DNA from: an uncultured euryarchaeote | Lineage (GTDB): Archaea; Nanohalarchaeota; Nanosalinia; Nanosalinales; Nanosalinaceae | Direction: 5' to 3' | NCBI GenBank assembly: GCA_937132175.1 | Contig: CAKZNU010000173.1 | Span: 1 to 13,255 of the forward strand | Length of the DNA stretch: 13,255 nt | In this document: one piece after another, positions 7,700 to 13,255 of the stretch | How positions within the stretch are numbered: position 1 is the stretch's first letter | Layout of the letters: each line of letters starts with the position of its first letter | Program-made: the position numbers and the translations under genes | Notes under the pieces: generated by a model | What the model saw: only the letters and a program-made list of their open reading frames with translations | The model's database searches: none | What the model was told of the DNA's origin: nothing

Positions 7700-8335
7700 C
7701 TATCTGAAGGGATCAAACCTCTCAACCAAGGCATCAGCTCTCTCGTCCAGTATCTCGGGTGCGTAGAGACCTGCAGACCTGTCCTTTGGGTCAGGGGTGT
7801 GATACTCCAGTATCTTCAGAATATCCGTGTATAGCCCGTTTCTCTCCTCTCGGCTGTACTCAGTAGAAAGCATCACCGGAACAAAAGTCGAGACTATCTC
7901 CCCCGCCAGGGTATCCAGTCCCGGATCATCCGCAGTTATCCCTAACTCGAACTCAAATGGATTCTCTGGCTTCCCAGTGACGGAGTGGTGAACATCAAAC
8001 TCTACCTCATCACCTGTATCGAAATACGAAAACCCCCTGGAATCTGTTATATCATCATGTGGTTTGTATCTGGACCATGTATCTTCTCCGTAGACATGTA
8101 CCGACTCTCCGCCGGAAGGAGGATACATCTCATCTATGATACTCAGAGCAGGGTCACGTCCCACGTCTGTCTGGAAGGATATCTCTATCTGCTGGTCAAG
8201 TCCATGAGGTCCTGCCCCTCTCTGCACACTCAATTCTAGGGCGGGGCCGGTTCCAGGCTCCAGACTGTAACCTGTAGTCGCTGAACTTTCATCAACTTCT
8301 CCGGTAGAGTACTCGAGAAAGGAGTTTATCGACAT
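7700..8335 (-). CDS. Acidic soluble protein of unknown family
   Basis: I do not recognise this 211-residue protein. It has no signal peptide, membrane segment or cysteine cluster. The first 135 residues look beta-rich, with alternating hydrophobic and acidic segments such as LELSVQRG, QIEISFQT and EVEFDVHH. The last 75 residues look helical and contain a proline break (YHTPDPKDR) before a charged C-terminal helix. The strong excess of Asp and Glu suits a salt-rich cytoplasm. It lies between the SWIM gene and the possible nuclease-fold gene on the same strand, with gaps of 36 and 25 bases, each holding a TATA-like box. The ATG at 8335 is chosen because of a box 28 bases upstream. No function is proposed. 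Confidence 0.75.
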   Translation of the reverse strand: MSINSFLEYSTGEVDESSATTGYSLEPGTGPALELSVQRGAGPHGLDQQIEISFQTDVGRDPALSIIDEMYPPSGGESVHVYGEDTWSRYKPHDDITDSRGFSYFDTGDEVEFDVHHSVTGKPENPFEFELGITADDPGLDTLAGEIVSTFVPVMLSTEYSREERNGLYTDILKILEYHTPDPKDRSAGLYAPEILDERADALVERFDPFR

Positions 8336-8358
8336 CTGATCAGGTCCTCAGCTCAGGG

Positions 8359-8367
8359 GGTTAAAGC
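8359..8367 (-). promoter_or_regulatory. TATA-like box overlapping the upstream stop codon
   Basis: The minus strand reads GCTTTAACC, centred 28 bases before the ATG at 8335. The TAA inside it (8363-8361) is the stop codon of the preceding gene. Confidence 0.5.
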
Positions 8368-8807
8368 ATCTCGCCAACTCCTCCCTTCTTCTGATTTTCA
8401 GCTCGGGTCCTACCGAAGAGTTTCTCCGGCTTCCAGAGAAACTCTATCTGTCTCCGATGTCTATCTGTGCCACGGAGTTCCTCCTGCAGCCGTTTCCATG
8501 TGTCCGGAGACTCCATGCCGCATGATACAACTATGGATCTTCTGCCCTCAAGGGCCTGCTGGCTGATGTCTTCCCGGCAGGAAAACTCCTTAATAACCTC
8601 TATAACGATTCCAGATGCCTGTATCGTGTTTCCATCCGCTGAGAAATTTTTATCATGGGAGCCGATCAGCTCTCTGCCAGACATTCTGGTGTCGAGAAAC
8701 TCCGAGAGATCCTGTGTGTATGCCTCATCCGTCTTCCCGCTTTCAGACGGGTTCCAGTATCTGCATAGCTCCACTATGTCCCTGAACCTTGAGCCTTCGT
8801 CTTCCAC
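8361..8807 (-). CDS. Unknown protein, possibly a degenerate PD-(D/E)XK-type nuclease fold
   Basis: This 148-residue protein starts at GTG. No better in-frame start was seen just upstream, and a TATA-like box lies 27 bases before it. The order of segments recalls small restriction-endonuclease-like proteins: a helical N-terminus with YTQDLSEFLDTR (30-41), a central strand GIVIEVIKEF (66-75), a helix, a hydrophobic strand SIVVSCG (91-97), a WKRLQEEL helix (104-111) and a last strand IEFLWK (121-126). In active members the central strand normally carries a metal-binding Asp and an E-x-K pair. Here the Asp position appears to be Gly66 and the E-x-K position reads Glu-Val-Ile, so the active site would be broken. 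The similarity is from memory of family patterns and is weak. The C-terminus is basic, unlike most proteins here, and could bind nucleic acid. Confidence 0.65.
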   Translation of the reverse strand: MEDEGSRFRDIVELCRYWNPSESGKTDEAYTQDLSEFLDTRMSGRELIGSHDKNFSADGNTIQASGIVIEVIKEFSCREDISQQALEGRRSIVVSCGMESPDTWKRLQEELRGTDRHRRQIEFLWKPEKLFGRTRAENQKKGGVGEML

Positions 8808-8818
8808 GGATGAATTCT

Positions 8819-8829
8819 GTAAAGTAAAG
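8819..8829. repeat. Overlapping GTAAAG motifs upstream of the GTG-start gene
   Basis: GTAAAGTAAAG holds two overlapping copies of the hexamer found four times between the mscS and membrane-protein genes. It lies between the TATA-like box and the start codon at 8807. Confidence 0.3.
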
Positions 8830-8838
8830 AATAAATGC
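8829..8838 (-). promoter_or_regulatory. TATA-like box supporting the GTG start at 8807
   Basis: The minus strand reads GCATTTATTC, centred about 27 bases before the GTG at 8807. The spacing matches the other genes and supports this non-ATG start. Confidence 0.5.
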
Positions 8839-8848
8839 GGTTCGGAGG

Positions 8849-9100
8849 CTATAGATCTGAGTCCTCAAGTAACCTGTGAATGCCTCCGAAGAAGCCTGCA
8901 CCTGCCACGATAGCCGCGATAACCTGAAAGAGAATGTTCCCTATGACCGTGACTGCTGCCTGTGATCCCGATACATAGGTGCTGGAGAACCATCTGCTCA
9001 GGGCAGGACCGACAGTCGCAAGCACAAGCCCTGAGACAATCCAGATAGAGTACCGGGCCAGAGTCAGGCCATACTCTATATGTTCATCAAATACATCCAT
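8849..9100 (-). CDS. Small two-helix membrane protein of unknown function
   Basis: From the chosen ATG this is an 83-residue protein with two hydrophobic helices, about 17-35 (SIWIVSGLVLATVGPA) and 48-73 (AAVTVIGNILFQVIAAIVAG), and a short acidic C-terminal tail. The frame extends to an ATG at 9175, but that version would overlap the hydrolase gene by 46 bases and add a charged leader unlike the rest. The start at 9100 leaves a 29-base gap, as elsewhere here. The promoter is weak: TTGAAAAC centred near 9129, overlapping the TGA stop of the hydrolase gene. I do not recognise the family. Confidence 0.65.
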   Translation of the reverse strand: MDVFDEHIEYGLTLARYSIWIVSGLVLATVGPALSRWFSSTYVSGSQAAVTVIGNILFQVIAAIVAGAGFFGGIHRLLEDSDL

Positions 9101-9129
9101 ACGCAAAACCAATGCCAGGGTCACGGTTT

Positions 9130-9870
9130 TCAATCTATCCTTACCGAGGCTACCCCTGAGACAAAGACTGCCCAAAGTACAGACACGAGGAATGCACCGA
9201 GGAAGGATACATACGAGGTGGTCAAAGAGGGGTTAACAGATGCAGCTGCAAGTCCTGAGAGCAAGATACCGAGGACGTAAACCAGATACTCTGGTCTTCT
9301 ATCTGACTGTGATCCGGACCTGGTTACCAGAGAGCCTGAAAGCTTCAGGCTTCGGAACGGGTAAAGCCATCTTATCCCGGAGACGGTACAGCTGTCCTGC
9401 AGGAGATGCATCAAGAATCCGAAGGCGTATCCGGATACGAACCATGGAAGCAGATCAAAGGAGCCAAGCCACAGCGCCACTGGAAACAAGTAGACAGAGG
9501 TAAGCAGCAGAAAGGACCCTGCACCTGTCAGGCTGTGGCTGAAATCCCTGTGGCCCCTGCTGACGTCTTCATCCAGCAGATGATCAAGCAACCATGTCAC
9601 CGGAAACAGTATCGTATACCGAGAGATATAGCCGAAAACAGGCAGCAACGGTGCTACAGAGTTATTTATAACTTTCCCGATACGTCCACGGAGACCGGGA
9701 ACCTGAAGCCGGAAGACAGTGGACCCTGATGTATCCGAATCAGGTATCAAAGAACCTACGGCGACACCAAGCAGAGTCACAGCTACCGCAATCGGCATCT
9801 CCATGATGAGAGGCATAAGAGGTGCCACTGCTGTCCCGAGACTGAGTAAGAGATGTCTTCTGCCAAGCAT
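9130..9870 (-). CDS. YdjM-type membrane-bound metal-dependent hydrolase
   Basis: From the ATG at 9870 the protein has 246 residues. It shows the YdjM (DUF457) signatures: an N-terminal RRH (His6), GSLIPDSD (39-46) with its acidic pair, HRDFSHS (107-113) and HLLQDSCTVSGIRWLYPF (155-172), all within or beside hydrophobic helices. His and Asp in these motifs are taken to bind metal. Known for the family: YdjM of E. coli is an SOS-regulated inner-membrane protein; the substrate is unknown. The frame reaches an ATG at 9936, but its 22 extra residues would cover the promoter region shared with the divergent transporter, and family members typically begin close to the first motif. A weak TATA-like CTTTTCTATC lies 26 bases before the chosen start. 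Confidence 0.85.
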   Translation of the reverse strand: MLGRRHLLLSLGTAVAPLMPLIMEMPIAVAVTLLGVAVGSLIPDSDTSGSTVFRLQVPGLRGRIGKVINNSVAPLLPVFGYISRYTILFPVTWLLDHLLDEDVSRGHRDFSHSLTGAGSFLLLTSVYLFPVALWLGSFDLLPWFVSGYAFGFLMHLLQDSCTVSGIRWLYPFRSLKLSGSLVTRSGSQSDRRPEYLVYVLGILLSGLAAASVNPSLTTSYVSFLGAFLVSVLWAVFVSGVASVRID

Positions 9871-9910
9871 ATCTCTGAAATATGGGTTGAGATAGAAAAG
9901 TCTGTCCCCA

Positions 9911-9924
9911 CATAAAAAATTTTT
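9911..9924. promoter_or_regulatory. A/T-tract promoter between the divergent hydrolase and MFS genes
   Basis: CATAAAAAATTTTT contains a perfect palindrome (five A, five T at 9915-9924). On the plus strand it is centred about 25 bases before the transporter ATG, the usual TATA distance. On the minus strand TTTTTTATG could also serve the hydrolase gene with a leader of about 20 bases. The palindrome makes a bidirectional promoter possible. Confidence 0.55.
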
Positions 9925-9939
9925 CTGGAAATTCATCTC

Positions 9940-11154
9940 ATGGAACAGAAAACCCTGGTAAGAACACTTTTCGCCACGATCGTTGCTGAGGTCATAAGCT
10001 TCAGCGTAGTGGTACCTATCGTCCCACAGCTTTTCACGGAACCCGGATCAAAGTTCTTCATACTTCCTGCAGGCATGGAGGTCTCAACCGGCTACATCCT
10101 GCTGGGAGTCACGATAGGCCTGTACCCGCTGGGCCAGTTCCTCGCAACGCCGATCCTGGGAGAGCTCAGTGACATCTACGGCAGAAAAAGAGTGATACAG
10201 GTATCGGTACTGGGAACCGTAGTATCAAGTCTGATATTTGCCTTCGGTATCGTGGCGGAAAGCTTCCTGATCCTGTTTCTCTCAAGATTTGTGAACGGGC
10301 TTACCGGAGGCCTCATCTCAGTGGCACAGGCCACAATAGCTGACGTAACCCCCGAAGAAAAGAGGTCTGAGGGCTTCGGAATACTGGGTGCAGCCTTCGG
10401 AGCAGGATTCACATTCGGGCCCTTCCTTGGAGGATTACTCTCTTCCAGTCCGTTCTCCGTCCTAGGAATCTCTACGCCGTTTATCTTCGGTGCAGCCCTT
10501 TCAAGCATCTCAGTGCTGTTCGTATCCTACAGGCTTGAGGAGACAAGCCCGATGACCGGGAACAGCATCAACTGGAGGAAACCATTCACACAGCTGAGAA
10601 ACGGTATCGCAATACCTGGCATACAGGACCTTCTGGCAGCTAACTTCCTGTACTTCTCCGGCTTCGCTTTCTTCACGACCTTCATACCTGTCTTCCTGGT
10701 TGAAAGATTTGGCTTCTCACAGGTCCAGACCGGAAACTTCTTTTTCTACATAGGCTTACTGATAATCCTGGGACAGGGATACCTCGTGCCTAAAGCCTTC
10801 GAAAGGCTGAAGGAGAGGCGCATAATGCCTATAGCTCTTTTCCTGACAGGATTCTTCATACTGATTCAGCCGTTTACTCCCGGGCTCGCAGCATTCATAG
10901 CAGCGGTAACCATCTTTGCCCTGTCCAACGACAACACAACAGTTGCACTGAACTCTCTGGTCTCAAGCGCAAGTCCTGACGAGAAACAGGGACTGGCACT
11001 TGGAACAAACCAGGGTCTGCGTGCACTCGGAAACGCATTCCCGTCGATGCTTTCAGGAGTAGCTGCAGCCTTCTTCGCCGCATCAACACCGATACTGATC
11101 TCAGGAACCCTCCTGGTCCTGACCGCAGCCGGATACAAGCTCCTATCCAGTTAG
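9940..11154 (+). CDS. Major facilitator superfamily transporter (drug/proton antiporter type)
   Basis: This 404-residue protein has about twelve hydrophobic helices, the usual MFS length. Motif A is clear between helices 2 and 3: GELSDIYGRKRV (74-85). Motif C of antiporters is present in helix 5: GAGFTFGPFLGG (154-165). The two motifs together place it near the TetA/drug-proton exporter branch, so it probably exports a small hydrophobic compound in exchange for protons or sodium; the substrate cannot be read from sequence. A long loop follows helix 1 (about 33-49). The gene is divergent from the hydrolase gene, with an A/T-tract promoter about 25 bases before the ATG, and ends one base short of the convergent small membrane gene. 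A sugar or metabolite transporter remains possible. Confidence 0.93.
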   Translation: MEQKTLVRTLFATIVAEVISFSVVVPIVPQLFTEPGSKFFILPAGMEVSTGYILLGVTIGLYPLGQFLATPILGELSDIYGRKRVIQVSVLGTVVSSLIFAFGIVAESFLILFLSRFVNGLTGGLISVAQATIADVTPEEKRSEGFGILGAAFGAGFTFGPFLGGLLSSSPFSVLGISTPFIFGAALSSISVLFVSYRLEETSPMTGNSINWRKPFTQLRNGIAIPGIQDLLAANFLYFSGFAFFTTFIPVFLVERFGFSQVQTGNFFFYIGLLIILGQGYLVPKAFERLKERRIMPIALFLTGFFILIQPFTPGLAAFIAAVTIFALSNDNTTVALNSLVSSASPDEKQGLALGTNQGLRALGNAFPSMLSGVAAAFFAASTPILISGTLLVLTAAGYKLLSS

Positions 11155-11155
11155 A

Positions 11156-11353
11156 TCAGAAGATATCAGTTGGTACAGCATTCTCGTCCTCAAGCAGGGA
11201 GTAAACAATCGCAGAAACCAGGCCCATATTGAACATCTTCAAGTATCCCAGGACCACGTTGTACCCGTACACGAGGAAGTAAGCTGTTGTACCGAAGCCC
11301 AGAGCCAGAAGCACAAGAGCCAGCCTCTCACGAGAGTTAAGCGATGTATCCAT
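11156..11353 (-). CDS. Small two-helix membrane protein of unknown function
   Basis: From the ATG at 11353 this is a 65-residue protein: a short charged N-terminus (RER, 8-10), a hydrophobic helix at about 11-32 (ALVLLALGFGTTAYFLVYG), a second at about 38-53, and an acidic tail. The frame extends to a GTG at 11395. The shorter form is preferred because CATAAAC lies 25 bases before its ATG. The gene is convergent with the transporter, with a single base between the two stop codons. I do not recognise the family; small haloarchaeal and nanohaloarchaeal membrane proteins of this kind are common and mostly unassigned. Confidence 0.6.
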   Translation of the reverse strand: MDTSLNSRERLALVLLALGFGTTAYFLVYGYNVVLGYLKMFNMGLVSAIVYSLLEDENAVPTDIF

Positions 11354-11374
11354 ACACGAAACTTGTAGCTTGTC

Positions 11375-11381
11375 GTTTATG
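11375..11381 (-). promoter_or_regulatory. TATA-like box setting the start at 11353
   Basis: The minus strand reads CATAAAC, centred 25 bases before the ATG at 11353. It would be coding sequence if the longer GTG start at 11395 were used. Confidence 0.45.
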
Positions 11382-11484
11382 ACTGTTTTGTTCACCTGCC
11401 AGCGCCTACTCGTACAGATATTAGAAACATAATCACGAGTCCCGACCTCGGACTGACAAAAACTTAACCGTTCCAGAGAAATCT

Positions 11485-11547
11485 ATGGACACTGAAAGGC
11501 CCACAGATAAAGCTTTAACTCAAGTTCAAGACGGTGTCAAGACCTAA
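11485..11547 (+). CDS. Possible 20-residue leader or upstream ORF
   Basis: An ATG at 11485 opens a 20-codon frame ending in TAA at 11545-11547. It overlaps the GTG start of the next gene by 14 bases in another frame. An A/T-rich ACAAAAACTTAAC segment is centred about 24 bases before the ATG. It may be an upstream ORF affecting the next gene, or simply chance. Confidence 0.22.
   Translation: MDTERPTDKALTQVQDGVKT
11505..11513 (+). promoter_or_regulatory. TATA-like box of the acidic protein gene
   Basis: AGATAAAGC is centred 25 bases before the GTG at 11534. The rest of the 11396-11533 gap holds a second A/T-rich segment near 11461 and no gene that I can support apart from the doubtful 20-codon frame. 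Confidence 0.45.
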
Positions 11548-12040
11548 ATCATACACGGAACCGGATTTTTCAGAGTCAAGATGGCCTTCAGAAGACTCGT
11601 GGGACGGAGACGTAGACAAGATGCTTGAGGAACTAAAGTCCTCGCCCGAGACGGATCCTTACAGTACCGAGGAAGGCTTCTACATTCTCCATGTTGAGAA
11701 GAACTGTCGCGGACCAGAAGACGACAGATACATAGGCCTAGAGCACGGCGAACAAGGTATCTACAGTACACACGGAATCCTTGACTCGAACCCTGGGTGC
11801 ACAAACCAGTACACCCGGTGGGACCACTACTTCAGTCCTGAGGAACTCGAGACCGAGATCTCTATGCTTGAGGACGAAGAAATAGTGGAAAACGCTGAGC
11901 TGCTTGACGTAGATCAGGAGGAGTTCAAAAGCCTCTTCCAGTATCAAGATGCAGATATGGCAGACTTTGCTTCATTGTTGAGTGAAGCCTTTGGAAATAT
12001 TTTTGGAGAATCACCGGTTCCGGGGCTGTTCCAGTCCTGA
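11534..12040 (+). CDS. Strongly acidic soluble protein of unknown family
   Basis: I do not recognise this 168-residue protein. It starts at GTG (no ATG fits in frame near the promoter) and has no membrane segment. The first 45 residues are polar and probably flexible; EEGFYILHVEKNCRG (46-60) looks like a strand followed by a turn. After a middle part with Gly, Thr and two further aromatic patches (about 60-97), the C-terminal 70 residues form acidic helices (SPEELETEISMLEDEE) and end in a short hydrophobic segment. Asp and Glu far outnumber Lys and Arg, more than in the metabolic proteins nearby. The two cysteines (about residues 58 and 89) form no zinc motif. It is convergent with nrdJ, 121 bases away. 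No function is proposed. Confidence 0.75.
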   Translation: MSRPKSYTEPDFSESRWPSEDSWDGDVDKMLEELKSSPETDPYSTEEGFYILHVEKNCRGPEDDRYIGLEHGEQGIYSTHGILDSNPGCTNQYTRWDHYFSPEELETEISMLEDEEIVENAELLDVDQEEFKSLFQYQDADMADFASLLSEAFGNIFGESPVPGLFQS

Positions 12041-12111
12041 AGAAAGAGTTAGCAGAGAATTCTTCCTATATGGGGAAGTTCAAGGCGCTGGAGCATCTAC
12101 TAGATACCGTT

Positions 12112-12140
12112 CGGATTTATATTAAAAGAAGAAGTGAAAT
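12112..12140 (-). terminator. Possible T-rich terminator of nrdJ
   Basis: Downstream of the nrdJ stop the minus strand becomes pyrimidine- and T-rich (CTTCTTCTTTTAATATAAAT). Archaeal transcription often ends in such tracts. No strong hairpin is seen. The rest of the 12041-12161 gap holds no gene that I can support. Confidence 0.3.
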
Positions 12141-12161
12141 GAGGAGGATTTTACTCCCTTT

Positions 12162-13255
12162 TCAGCACTTTGACCATCCGCAGTCCGGACATTTTCTGCA
12201 GCCTTCCTGCAGGACGAGCATGCCGCTGCATTCTGGGCATTCGGGGTTGCCGCCGTCTTCTACGATTGCTTCGGCGTCTGCCCTGTCTGCTTCCTGTTCT
12301 ACCTCTGTCTTTGGCTGTGTCTGTGTCTCGGTCTGGTCTACGGCTGTCGAGTCCTCGTACTGGTCGACGGTCTGCTGGGAGCCGTCTGTTGCGTCCATGT
12401 GTCTCTTCATCGCTTCTGCGATGGCGTCCGGCACGGAGTGGATCTGTGTTCCCTGGTCCCAGCTGATCTGTGGTGAGCGGATGTCGTCAAGCTGTTTGAC
12501 GACCTCTGTCGCGTCTGCTCCTGACCGCAGTGAGAGGCTTGAGAGCCTTGCGATGGCTTCCGTGAAGCTCTGTGTGTAGCCTCCTGCCTTTCCGACCTGT
12601 GCGAAGACCTCGATAGGTCCGTTGTTCTTGGAGTCGTTTACCGTTACGAAGAGATCTCCGTAAGCGGTCTCGATCTCCTGTGTGGTGCCTGTTGCAACCT
12701 TTGGACGTTCCTTGACACCGGTCTCTTCCTGTGTCTCGGTTGACTCGGTCTGTGTCTCCTCTGTCTGTGTCTCTTCCGTCTCTGTCCCGGAGCTTTCAGC
12801 CTCTGGTACTTCCTGTGAGGCCTTCTTTGCGAGTTCCTTCTGGTCTTCTTCCTCTACCTGTAGACCGGTCTGTGAGACAACCTCCTCGAACTCGTTGGAC
12901 TCCAGAAGGTCCTTAGGGCCTCCAAACTCCTCAACTACCTCGGAGAGCATGTCTACCTTGTCCATGTCCGTAAGCTGGTTGTCCTTGTTGGTCTGCATGA
13001 CCTGTGTGTCACGTGTACCGTCCCTGTAGACTGTCATGCCCTTGACACCTTTGTCATAGGCACGCATGTATGCCTCTCGGACATCGTCCTTCGTGGCTTC
13101 GTGAGGGAAGTTACAGGTCTTGGAGATTCCAGAGTGGTTATGTGCCTGGAACGCTGCCTGGATGTCGATATGTTCCTCAGGCGTGATCTGGTCTGCTGTT
13201 GCGAAGATCTCCTTCACGTCAGCCGGAAGAACCTCGTCCGGAATAGATTCTACGC
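12162..13255 (-). CDS. nrdJ: Adenosylcobalamin-dependent (class II) ribonucleotide reductase, C-terminal part
   Basis: The frame is open from the right edge to TGA at 12162-12164, giving 363 residues of C-terminus; the catalytic barrel's start lies outside. The visible part begins in the end of the barrel: ATADQITPEEHIDIQAAFQ, SKTCNFP and GVKGMTVYRDGTRD, all typical of NrdJ. A long acidic Gln/Glu/Thr-rich linker follows, then a TSCPD domain (from about GDLFVTVND to VPDAIAEAM), a second acidic linker, and a C-terminal zinc-ribbon-like end with CPEC and CPDCGWSKC; its last cysteines are thought to pass electrons to the active site. The enzyme reduces ribonucleotides to deoxyribonucleotides using coenzyme B12, with no need for oxygen. 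The TSCPD domain here has lost its cysteines (SVPDA in place of SCPDA). The GTG at 13217 is internal, not the start. Confidence 0.95.
   Translation of the reverse strand, partial: VESIPDEVLPADVKEIFATADQITPEEHIDIQAAFQAHNHSGISKTCNFPHEATKDDVREAYMRAYDKGVKGMTVYRDGTRDTQVMQTNKDNQLTDMDKVDMLSEVVEEFGGPKDLLESNEFEEVVSQTGLQVEEEDQKELAKKASQEVPEAESSGTETEETQTEETQTESTETQEETGVKERPKVATGTTQEIETAYGDLFVTVNDSKNNGPIEVFAQVGKAGGYTQSFTEAIARLSSLSLRSGADATEVVKQLDDIRSPQISWDQGTQIHSVPDAIAEAMKRHMDATDGSQQTVDQYEDSTAVDQTETQTQPKTEVEQEADRADAEAIVEDGGNPECPECSGMLVLQEGCRKCPDCGWSKC
12719..12792 (-). repeat. nrdJ: Low-complexity acidic linker repeat in nrdJ
   Basis: The encoded peptide repeats ETQT/EETQ units (TETEETQTEETQ and on), giving an imperfect short DNA repeat of the GTCTCTTCTGTGT type on the plus strand. 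It lies between the catalytic barrel and the TSCPD domain and is prone to length change. Confidence 0.6.

Noticed and set aside
8467..8913. Plus-strand frame of 148 codons opposite the possible nuclease-fold gene
   Set aside because: The minus frame has the TATA-like box at the right distance and a protein-like pattern; the plus frame is Ser-rich and runs past both ends into intergenic sequence.
7391..9870. The five-gene minus-strand run as a defence island
   Set aside because: No cas, toxin-antitoxin, restriction-modification or phage-defence signature is intact; the only nuclease-like protein appears to lack its active site, and each gene seems to have its own promoter.
9871..9936. N-terminal extension of the hydrolase gene to an ATG at 9936
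   Set aside because: The extra 22 residues lie over the promoter shared with the transporter and upstream of the usual family N-terminus.
12070..12579. Plus-strand frame of 169 codons across the nrdJ end
   Set aside because: It lies almost wholly antisense to the firmly identified nrdJ; its translation is Ser/Cys-rich and reflects the codon bias of the gene on the other strand.
12719..12792. Short repeats as a CRISPR or tandem-repeat element
   Set aside because: The repeat is short, imperfect, in frame, and encodes an acidic linker; there are no regular spacers.

Overview
The window looks like a piece of an archaeal chromosome, most likely from a salt-loving, small-genome lineage such as the Nanohaloarchaeota (DPANN). 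This placement is inference. It rests on an Lhr-type helicase, a class II (B12-dependent) ribonucleotide reductase with an archaeal-looking C-terminus, and proteins rich in Asp/Glu that still use Lys. It also rests on roughly balanced base composition, heavy use of AGA/AGG and ATA codons, and above all the start signals. Almost every gene begins without a Shine-Dalgarno sequence and has an A/T-rich TATA-like box about 25-30 bases before the start codon, the arrangement of leaderless archaeal transcripts. No rRNA, tRNA, CRISPR array or insertion sequence was seen.

Layout. 1-4654 (minus strand): the N-terminal part of a BatA/von Willebrand A membrane protein running off the left edge, an Lhr-like superfamily 2 helicase, and an unrecognised membrane protein. 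4697-5533 (plus): an MscS-type mechanosensitive channel, divergent from the membrane protein and overlapping the next gene tail-to-tail by 40 bases. 5494-7349 (minus): a two-gene operon of membrane-anchored bacterial PH-domain proteins (YdbT/YdbS type, three copies plus one). 7391-9870 (minus): five genes: a stand-alone SWIM zinc finger, a soluble unknown, a possible decayed nuclease-fold protein, a two-helix membrane protein, and a YdjM-type membrane-bound hydrolase. 9940-11154 (plus): an MFS exporter. 11156-12040: a small membrane protein (minus) and an acidic unknown (plus). 12162-13255 (minus): the C-terminal part of NrdJ, running off the right edge.

The genes do not form one pathway. A loose theme is the cell envelope: MscS for osmotic downshock, the PH-domain pair, a vWA membrane protein, a YdjM hydrolase, an MFS exporter and several small membrane proteins. 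Apart from the PH-domain pair, which is joined by an ATGA stop/start overlap, gaps are usually 20-45 bases and each carries its own promoter. In several places the promoter overlaps the stop codon of the upstream gene. Starts were therefore chosen by matching the TATA-like box, which moves four of them downstream of the longest reading frame.

No clearly new multi-gene defence or mobile system was found. The most useful leads are the promoter architecture, GTAAAG motif clusters upstream of mscS and one other gene, an inverted repeat at the helicase start, the triple PH-domain protein beside MscS, and the possible degenerate nuclease-fold protein.
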